A DNA stretch of 10,694 nucleotides from Firmicutes bacterium UBA3932. Lineage in GTDB: Bacteria; Bacillota; Clostridia; Peptostreptococcales; Anaerovoracaceae. Of the stretch, positions 5,806-10,694 are shown one piece after another. Below the pieces are notes generated by a model that saw nothing but the letters and a program-made list of their open reading frames with translations, searched no databases and was not told where the DNA came from. Position 1 is the first letter of the stretch; each line of letters begins with the position of its first letter. Location: contig DGEG01000031.1 in the NCBI GenBank assembly GCA_002385825.1, forward strand, positions 2,483-13,176. The letters are read 5' to 3'. The position numbers and the translations under genes were made by a program.

Positions 5806-7713
5806 ATGCCAAGAACAAGGCCGATAATAGAAAAGAAAACCGAAATAAATTTCTGGTCTATCGCGGTGGGGCTAATAGCATGGTTGGGATTCATTCTTTT
5901 AGCCTCTTTTTTGTCATTTTTTGCGTCTATTGACAGTCACGTTTCAGATCATGCGGTTATGACGCTTCGCGACGTTTCAAAAGGTATTTCCCAGCTCATG
6001 GAAACCAAGATTGAAGGGCAATGGACCACATTGGCTCCGGTTGCTAAATTCGCCGAGAGTGAGGAGGATTTGCTTCAATCCGAACCGCTTCGTCTCATAA
6101 TGGGCAGCATGAAAACTACTTCGCAGTTTTCGACGGTTTTCGTCGCAAATGAGGAAGGAATAGCCGTAAACAATGAAGGCCTTGAATTGGATATTTCAGA
6201 CCGCTACTATTTTAAAAAAGCCATGCAGGGCTATCAGAATATTTCCTCCCTATTGAAGAGCAGGGTTACGGAAGAAGAAGTGTTCATCTTTGCCCATCCC
6301 ATTCGCGATGCTTCCGGCGTTCGAGGGGCTTTATGCGCGGCGATCCGAGTGGAGGATTTGCAAAACCTTATCGACCACTCCATCTTTGATGGGTTGGGTT
6401 ATGTATACATCATTGCGGGGAATGGAGATATCGTTGTCAGGTCTGTGCCGGATGAGCACCCGATAAAGGATGTGAACATTATCACTTTCCTGACAAGGGA
6501 GGATACGGAAAGCAGCATCACAGCGCAGCAGTTGACTCACGATATGATAACCCGGCAGCAAGGATATTTTACTTTTGTCGGCAATGGGGACTTGCAGAAT
6601 GCGTACTATGAGCCTCTGGACGTCAATGACTGGTACGTTCTTTGCGGTGTTCCCATGAAACATATCAGGGCGCAGTCAACGGAACTGTTCTGGATTGCGT
6701 TGAAACTCTGCCTCGGCATTCTCGTCGCATTGGCTCCCGGGGTTTTGGCTTTCTGGTTTAGAGAAAGAAACCGTAAGATAGATTTGATTAAGCGAAACAA
6801 GGAACTGAAATGGAACGAAGAACGTTTTCGCATTGTCACATCCCTCTCCAACAGTATAATTTTCGAAGCGGATTTCGAAAGGAACACAATCGTATATCCG
6901 AACGGATTCAAATCTCGGATGGGATATGAGCCCGTAACGGAAGGGTTCCCCTACTCCGTGGTGGAAGCCGGCCACGTTCATCCGGATGATGCGCAGGCCT
7001 TTATCGATTTACACACAAAAATTCCGCCCTTTACGGAAAAACTTGTGGGAGAGTTCCGGTTCCTGGGAAAAGGGAACGAATATATCTGGCATCGGATTGA
7101 GGAAGTTTTGCTGTTGGACGATAATGGTAAGGCCATCAAGAGCGTGGGCAGGGCCTTGGATATCGATGATGAGAAAAAGGCGATCCAGCTGCTTGAAGCC
7201 AGGACTCAGATCGACAGCGGCTCCGGTTTGTACAACAAGCTTGCAATGGAAGTCTATATCCGGAAATTCCTGGAGGAGTGCCGCCACGGCAGGCACGCGA
7301 TGATAGTTTTGGATATTGACGATTTCAAGAAAATCAACGATACGAAGGGGCACGTTTACGGAGATCAGGTCATAGCCGATTTAGCCGCAATCCTGAAGAA
7401 CCAGTTCCGTGCCACGGACATATTGGGAAGAATCGGCGGGGACGAATTTATGATTTTCATAAAGGATATACCCAACGAGCTGTTTGTGGCAGCGAAGGTG
7501 GCTAAAGTCCGCAATTTGTTTATGTCCCAGCACGAAATTGGGGTCAGTGCCGGCATCGCCATATTCCCTAAGGACGGAACCAATTATCTCGATCTGTACA
7601 AACATGCGGACATAGCCATGTATTCCGTAAAGAGAAGCGGGAAAAACAGGTACGAGTTTTACTCTGACATCAAAGAACAGGAATCAGGCGGTTCTGTGAA
7701 GGATCGGGTGTAG
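5806..7713 (+). CDS. Membrane diguanylate cyclase (dCache - PAS - GGDEF)
   Basis: Predicted enzyme joining two GTP into the second messenger c-di-GMP. It has 635 residues. Helix 1 is at about 16-40, an extracytoplasmic dCache-like sensor at 45-285, helix 2 at about 294-318, a PAS domain at about 338-457 (ending G-R-A-L-D-I-D-D-E-K-K-A), and the GGDEF domain at about 466-625. The active-site motif GGDEF is intact at 544-548 in G-R-I-G-G-D-E-F-M-I-F. The inhibitory-site motif R-A-T-D is at 535-538, exactly five residues before it, so product feedback is expected. D-I-D-D-F-K-K-I-N-D-T-K-G-H is the expected metal and GTP region. There is no EAL or HD-GYP domain. GGAAGG lies 9 nt before the ATG. 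The gene stands alone, and its 3' end overlaps the tail of bioY by 30 bp. The ligand of the sensor is unknown. Confidence 0.93.
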   Translation: MPRTRPIIEKKTEINFWSIAVGLIAWLGFILLASFLSFFASIDSHVSDHAVMTLRDVSKGISQLMETKIEGQWTTLAPVAKFAESEEDLLQSEPLRLIMGSMKTTSQFSTVFVANEEGIAVNNEGLELDISDRYYFKKAMQGYQNISSLLKSRVTEEEVFIFAHPIRDASGVRGALCAAIRVEDLQNLIDHSIFDGLGYVYIIAGNGDIVVRSVPDEHPIKDVNIITFLTREDTESSITAQQLTHDMITRQQGYFTFVGNGDLQNAYYEPLDVNDWYVLCGVPMKHIRAQSTELFWIALKLCLGILVALAPGVLAFWFRERNRKIDLIKRNKELKWNEERFRIVTSLSNSIIFEADFERNTIVYPNGFKSRMGYEPVTEGFPYSVVEAGHVHPDDAQAFIDLHTKIPPFTEKLVGEFRFLGKGNEYIWHRIEEVLLLDDNGKAIKSVGRALDIDDEKKAIQLLEARTQIDSGSGLYNKLAMEVYIRKFLEECRHGRHAMIVLDIDDFKKINDTKGHVYGDQVIADLAAILKNQFRATDILGRIGGDEFMIFIKDIPNELFVAAKVAKVRNLFMSQHEIGVSAGIAIFPKDGTNYLDLYKHADIAMYSVKRSGKNRYEFYSDIKEQESGGSVKDRV

Positions 7714-8235
7714 CTTACGAATCAGGAAGAAGGCAGCGGCGATTTTAAATATGTCTCCGGGGATAAACGGAATCACGCAGAGAAGCAGGGCCGACTGCAG
7801 GTTGGCTCCGGATATGTACATAAACCATAAGGTTCCCAGGCTGTAGCAGGCGATCAAACCTGTGAGCATGCCGAGGATGAGCCCTTTTGACGTCAGTGCC
7901 AAAAGGGTTTTTTTCTGATAAAAGAAACCGACAAGGAAGGCGGCGGCGATGTAGCCGATTAAGAATCCTCCTGTTGGGCCCAGCAGGATGGAGAGCCCGC
8001 CGGTGAGATTATGAAAAAGAGGCAGGCCTATGGCTCCCAGCATGACGTAGACCAGCAGGCTTAAGGCGCCGTTTTTCGGTCCCAAAAGACCCCCTGCCAT
8101 GTAGACGGATAACAGGGCCAGGTTTACGGGTACGGGTGAAAAAGGGAGAGGTATGGAAACGATAGATAGCACACCGGTCAGTGCTGCGAAAAAGGCGCAA
8201 AGTATCAGAGATTTTGTGAAGTTCTGTTCGGTCAT
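7684..8235 (-). CDS. bioY: BioY biotin transporter, ECF S component
   Basis: Membrane protein that binds and takes up biotin, alone or with a shared ECF energising module encoded elsewhere. From the ATG at 8235 it has 183 residues, the usual BioY size, with about six membrane helices. Family signatures are S-P-V-P-V-N-L (33-39), G-G-L-L-G-P-K-N-G (48-56), M-L-G-A-I-G-L-P-L-F (65-74), L-L-G-P-T-G-G-F-L-I-G-Y (84-95) and the late I-P-G-D-I-F-K (158-164). The ATG at 8235 has AAGGAA 9 nt upstream. The open frame extends to 8307 but the extra 24 residues are polar and unlike BioY. It lies 116 bp downstream of birA on the same strand and is likely cotranscribed. No EcfA or EcfT gene and no biotin synthesis gene is in the window, so the local context points to biotin salvage. 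Confidence 0.93.
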   Translation of the reverse strand: MTEQNFTKSLILCAFFAALTGVLSIVSIPLPFSPVPVNLALLSVYMAGGLLGPKNGALSLLVYVMLGAIGLPLFHNLTGGLSILLGPTGGFLIGYIAAAFLVGFFYQKKTLLALTSKGLILGMLTGLIACYSLGTLWFMYISGANLQSALLLCVIPFIPGDIFKIAAAFFLIRKLHPILHRTA

Positions 8236-8351
8236 CTTCGTAAGTTCCTTTCGAGAATTATAAAAATATTTCGAGTATGTTGGGCGGGCGGATTTATGCG
8301 GCTCCATGAATTTGTGGTTCGCACAGTTTAATGGCTTGTGTGGTTTGCCCG

Positions 8352-9332
8352 CTATTTTGTTCGAATTGTTACTTCACCGGATCGGAGAGTGTGAATCGAG
8401 CCGTCGGATTTTTGGATGACAAGCCCGCCTTGAGGGTCGATGTCCAGGGCTTTGGCATCGTAAATTTCGTTGCCGCAGTGAACGGTGATCTGTTTTCCAG
8501 GCACGAAGTTGCGTGCCCTGTATTCGTCCATTATGTCTTCTGAGTCGAGGCAGTCAACCAATTTGAAAAGCTCGTCCAGTATAGCTGCGGCCAGGCGGTT
8601 GCGTGAAACTGAGGCCTGAGTGGGCAACAGGGAGCCTGCAGTTTTTCGAATGTCGTCGGGAAAACTTTCCTTGCCGGTGGTGACGTTAACTCCGATACCT
8701 AAAATCAGGGATTCTATAGTTCCGGTCTGAAAATCCGACACAGCTTCCGTAAGAATGCCGCAGACTTTCTGATCGCCGACAAAGATGTCGTTGACCCATT
8801 TTATGCGGGTTTCAATTTCAAGTACCCGTGAAATAGCCCTGGATACGGCAACGGCGGCGGCGGTGGTGGTGAGCACCGCCTCTTCGGCGGTGCCCTGGGG
8901 CCGCAGGATCACGCTCATGTATATGCCTGTACCTTTGGGGGAGAAAAAACTGCGGCCCCGGCGGCCACGGCCCTCCGTCTGCTCCTCCGCCAAAATCACC
9001 GTGCCGTGGCCGGCCCCCGCCACCGCCATCTTCTTTGCCTCCTGATTGGTAGAGCCGATGCTTTTATATATATGTATGTTATCTTTCGCAATGGCTGGAG
9101 TGGTAAGCCAAAGTGAAATACCCTCCGCGGACAGAAGGTCGCTGCTCTCCGCAAGGCAATAACCCCTGTTAGTGGCGGCATGGATCTCATGACCTTCCTT
9201 GCGCAGTTCTTCTATCCCTTTCCAGACAGCAGATCTTGAAATATTGAGCTTTTTCGCTATATCCGAACCGGACAAAGTCTGTCCGCGGTTTTCTTCCAGC
9301 AACGTCAGTATTTTCGATTTCGTCGATGCCAT
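8352..9332 (-). CDS. birA: BirA bifunctional biotin-protein ligase and biotin operon repressor
   Basis: Cytoplasmic enzyme that makes biotinyl-5'-AMP from biotin and ATP and transfers biotin to carboxylase subunits; the winged helix lets it also repress biotin genes. It has 326 residues. The helix-turn-helix is at about 6-60 (L-S-G-S-D-I-A-K-K-L-N-I-S-R-S-A-V-W-K). The catalytic domain has G-S-T-N (93-96), the adenylate-binding GRGRRGRSF (121-129), KWVND (178-182, usually KWPND) and K189 in G-D-Q-K-V-C-G-I-L, the likely equivalent of the biotin-adenylate lysine of E. coli BirA. A small C-terminal domain follows from about 275. GGAGG lies 6 nt before the ATG (plus-strand 9339-9343), at the end of a 14-nt repeat. 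It is first in the birA-bioY unit. The N-terminal DNA-binding domain and the operator-like site at 9674-9705 together suggest that it represses its own operon. Confidence 0.95.
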   Translation of the reverse strand: MASTKSKILTLLEENRGQTLSGSDIAKKLNISRSAVWKGIEELRKEGHEIHAATNRGYCLAESSDLLSAEGISLWLTTPAIAKDNIHIYKSIGSTNQEAKKMAVAGAGHGTVILAEEQTEGRGRRGRSFFSPKGTGIYMSVILRPQGTAEEAVLTTTAAAVAVSRAISRVLEIETRIKWVNDIFVGDQKVCGILTEAVSDFQTGTIESLILGIGVNVTTGKESFPDDIRKTAGSLLPTQASVSRNRLAAAILDELFKLVDCLDSEDIMDEYRARNFVPGKQITVHCGNEIYDAKALDIDPQGGLVIQKSDGSIHTLRSGEVTIRTK

Positions 9333-9341
9333 TGCAAACCT

Positions 9342-9383
9342 CCGCTTCCGAACCTTCGCTTCCTAACCTCCGCTTCCGAACCT
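9342..9383 (-). repeat. 14-nt tandem repeat before birA
   Basis: On the minus strand the units are AGGTTCGGAAGCGG (9383-9370), AGGTTAGGAAGCGA (9369-9356) and AGGTTCGGAAGCGG (9355-9342). A partial unit follows on the birA side (AGGTT at 9341-9337) and a degenerate one on the far side (9397-9384). The last unit and the partial unit together make the GGAGG ribosome-binding site of birA. Confidence 0.8.
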
Positions 9384-9400
9384 ACGCTTTCGGCCCAAGT

Positions 9401-9648
9401 CCGAGAAAAATCCGTTTACTTTTTCCCGCTTATTTTTTTCTGTTTACTCTTTTCATTCAACGGGCTTCATACAACGGGGGAATTTTTATCCCGTCCCGGC
9501 CTGAATCCCCAATCCTTGTTCTTTTGTGTGACAATCCGAGAAAAATCCCTTTTTCCCGCTCACTTTTTCCCTTACTTTTTCACTCTCCGGGGAAATTTTT
9601 ACCCGCCCCAGCCTGAAGTCTAAATTCTTCTTTTATGCTACAACAAGC
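9401..9648 (-). repeat. Imperfect direct duplication in the birA leader
   Basis: Two related blocks, 9401-9535 and 9536 to about 9648, both begin CCGAGAAAAATCC and pass through TTTTTCCCGCT. Both later show a small hairpin region: ACGGG (9474-9478) with CCCGT (9490-9494) in the first, CGGG (9588-9591) with CCCG (9602-9605) in the second, each with an A/T-rich loop. Both continue with CAGCCTGAA or CGGCCTGAA. No open frame with coding character is present. On the minus strand this lies between the birA promoter and the birA start. Confidence 0.6.
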
Positions 9649-9650
9649 TA

Positions 9651-9680
9651 ATAATATACGGACAGGAGCAAAAATGTCAA
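9651..9680 (-). promoter_or_regulatory. Promoter of the birA-bioY operon
   Basis: On the minus strand a perfect -35 hexamer TTGACA (plus 9675-9680) is followed after 16 nt by TATATT (plus 9653-9658), or after 18 nt by TATTAT (plus 9651-9656); both -10 options match the consensus at 5 of 6. Transcription would begin near 9644, leaving a leader of about 310 nt before birA. It overlaps the proposed BirA operator. Confidence 0.65.
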
Positions 9681-9705
9681 CCATAAAATTCAAAAAGGTA
9701 GACAA
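9674..9705. promoter_or_regulatory. BirA operator (predicted)
   Basis: Half-sites ATGTCAACC (9674-9682) and GGTAGACAA (9697-9705) are separated by 14 nt and are inverted repeats of each other at 7 of 9 positions. This matches the published BirA box layout, TTGTnAACC, 14-15 nt, GGTTnACAA. It covers the -35 hexamer of the birA-bioY promoter, so bound BirA with biotinyl-AMP would block RNA polymerase. Confidence 0.65.
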
Positions 9706-9743
9706 TAAAATAGGGACAACTAAAACTTCTTAAAAACCCCGTT

Positions 9744-10320
9744 ATCGTTGACTCGACTGGAAAAAAACGTCAACCTATATTACAACTCCATTTTTCGTAG
9801 GCTCCACTTGCATTTGGTGTCTGACACTTTTTACAACTTTCAGTGCGGAAGCAACGATAACCGGTTACGAAATCAAATTATCGCTGCTTTTTCTTGGCGT
9901 AGGCATCGATATCATTAATCGAAGCAAAATCATCGATGCCTTTTCCAGAGGGAGTCAGCGAAATCATCCACCCGAAACGAAATCATCGTTGCTTTCCTCC
10001 TGGCGGAGCAACGATATCTTTATTTGAAACCAGATCTTCGATGCCTTTTCCTGAAAGACATCGATATTTTAACCAATCCAAAATCCTCGCTGCTTTTTCC
10101 CGACAGAGTCAGCGAATTCCTCACCCGATGCAAAATAATCGATGCTTTTCCCTGGCGTAGACATCCATATCATTAATCGAAACCAATTCATCGATGCCTT
10201 TTCTTAAGAGAGTCAACGGTATCCTCATCCAAAGTAAAACTATCGATGCTTTTCCCTAACGCCGTCAACGATTCTTTCTTCTAAATCAAATTTACGTTGC
10301 ACACTTCAGGAAAGCAACGT
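9744..10320. repeat. Array of about nine 52-nt imperfect repeats, each with a hairpin
   Basis: Clear units start at 9880, 9932, 9985, 10037, 10086, 10138, 10190, 10242 and 10293; eight steps are 52, 53, 52, 49, 52, 52, 52 and 51 nt. Half a unit precedes (9850-9879), and a related hairpin at 9744-9775 may be an older unit split by the palindromic element at 9806-9840. Each unit opens ATCGATGCTTTTCC or a variant and carries a partly complementary arm about 13 nt later, such as ACATCGAT. Stems are perfect in the units at 9985 (ATCGTTGCT with AGCAACGAT), 10037 (TCGATG with CATCGA), 10086 (TCGCTG with CAGCGA) and 10294 (ACGTTGC with GCAACGT). Units seem to alternate between a GGCG-type and a GAGAGTCA-type interior. 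Stops and the non-triplet period argue against coding. Confidence 0.8.
9806..9840 (-). repeat. Palindromic GTGTC-type element, copy 3
   Basis: Contains TTTGGTGTC-T-GACACTTTTT followed by ACAACTTT. Read on the minus strand this is AAAGTTGTAAAAAGTGTC then AGACACCAAATG, the same order as the copies at 10350 and 10376 on the plus strand. It therefore faces them in inverted orientation across the 52-nt array. Confidence 0.7.
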
Positions 10321-10326
10321 TAATAC

Positions 10327-10420
10327 AACTTGTAAAAAGTGTCCACTGCAAAAAGTGTCAGACACCAAACACAGACCTGTAAAAAGTGTCAGACACCAAA
10401 TACAGACATCAAATACAGAT
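10327..10420 (+). repeat. Cluster of palindromic GTGTC-type elements
   Basis: Three copies and a fragment lie head to tail: a truncated one (AACTTGTAAAAAGTGTCC, 10327-10344), a full core at 10350-10373, another at 10376-10407, and a tail fragment ATCAAATACAGA at 10409-10420. The full copies share AAAAAGTGTCAGACACCAAA. The cluster ends in the stop codon of the minus-strand DUF3298 gene. Confidence 0.7.
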
Positions 10421-10694
10421 TGGGCGTAATCTTGAGCTCACCCTCGAAGAAGCGTTTATCGGCCGAGGAGTTGAATCGGAAGGGGGGTCCTTGCCCTCCA
10501 TTGCGATGGCGATTTCGGGTTTGAGGAAGGATTCCAGTTCGTCGACGGAAAAGGAGAAGCTCTGCATGCCGGCCACATAAGGCGCCAGCTCGTAGAGCTG
10601 GAAGTAAACGATCAATTCTTCTCCGTTTATGAAGAATGGATAGTCGTTCTCGTAACCGATTACCTTATCAGCTGCAGTTTCAAAATAATAATCG
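10409..10694 (-). CDS. DUF3298 (RsiV/PdaC-like C-terminal) domain protein, partial
   Basis: Only the last 94 codons are in the window; the gene starts beyond its right edge. The visible protein has F-F-I-N-G-E-E-L-I-V-Y-F-Q-L-Y-E-L-A-P-Y-V-A-G, and the F-x-x-Y-E-[IL]-A-P-Y-x-x-G motif is the hallmark of DUF3298. That domain is found in the anti-sigma factor RsiV and in extracytoplasmic proteins such as PdaC, usually after DUF4163. The domain ends near L-E-S-F-L-K-P-E-I. The remaining 30 or so residues (KDPPSDSTPRPINASS and on) look unlike protein from this genome. The other frame after a run of six C (plus-strand G run near 10483-10488) has better codon use, so a frameshift is possible. The TGA stop (plus 10409-10411) lies in a palindromic repeat fragment. 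The full function cannot be told from this end. Confidence 0.65.
   Translation of the reverse strand, partial: DYYFETAADKVIGYENDYPFFINGEELIVYFQLYELAPYVAGMQSFSFSVDELESFLKPEIAIAMEGKDPPSDSTPRPINASSRVSSRLRPICI

Noticed and set aside
5806..7713. Degenerate, non-catalytic GGDEF protein
   Set aside because: The GGDEF motif and the D-I-D-D-F-K-K-I-N-D region are intact, so an active cyclase is the simpler reading.
8257..8262. Perfect minus-strand TATAAT before bioY
   Set aside because: No acceptable -35 lies 16-18 nt upstream and the spot is only about 20 nt before the bioY start codon; it is A/T-rich sequence in a likely operon gap.
9326..9616. Open frame of 96 residues on the plus strand before birA
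   Set aside because: It lies over the duplicated birA leader and the 14-nt repeat, has no recognisable domain, and starts inside birA on the opposite strand.
9936..10160. Small protein of 74 residues on the plus strand
   Set aside because: It is read through the 52-nt repeats, whose period shifts frame each unit, and has no ribosome-binding site or family likeness.
9932..10320. CRISPR array
   Set aside because: The 52-nt units vary over their whole length; there is no constant repeat of 23-40 nt alternating with unique spacers, and no cas gene is in the window.
10339..10580. Two plus-strand open frames of about 60 residues
   Set aside because: They lie over the palindromic cluster and opposite the DUF3298 coding sequence, which has the far better protein motif.

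Overview
The window looks like a mid-GC member of the Bacillota, most likely class Clostridia. The reasons are strong purine-rich Shine-Dalgarno sites, a pst operon followed directly by phoU and a PhoP/PhoR two-component pair whose regulator begins MIYCVEDD, a BirA with an N-terminal winged helix paired with a BioY transporter, and a DUF3298 protein. Genus cannot be told from the sequence alone.

Positions 1-5452 (+ strand) hold the end of pstC, then pstA, pstB, phoU, phoP and phoR. This is one tightly packed phosphate operon: PstCAB import inorganic phosphate, PhoU links transporter state to the kinase, and PhoR/PhoP set transcription. A rho-independent terminator follows phoR at about 5494-5523. 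Positions 5806-7713 (+) encode a membrane diguanylate cyclase with an intact GGDEF site and an RxxD inhibitory site. From the other side, birA (9332 to 8352) and bioY (8235 to 7684) form a minus-strand biotin operon. Its 3' end runs 30 bp into the cyclase gene. A good promoter overlapped by a BirA-type operator lies at 9651-9705, about 310 nt upstream of birA.

Positions 9707-10420 hold no convincing gene. They contain an array of about nine 52-nt imperfect repeats, each able to fold into a short hairpin, flanked on both sides by a palindromic GTGTCAGACAC element. The same element occurs twice after phoR. The right edge carries the 3' end of a minus-strand DUF3298 gene that runs out of the window.

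The most unusual feature is how often imperfect tandem repeats sit at translation starts. A period of about 34 nt occurs before pstA (36-352). An 18-nt period is translated as an extra N-terminal region of PstB (about 1222-1400). A different 34-nt period occurs before phoR (3601-3760), and a 14-nt period before birA (9342-9383). In addition the palindromic element supplies the stop codons of phoR and of the DUF3298 gene. No CRISPR array, tRNA, rRNA or transposase gene was seen.
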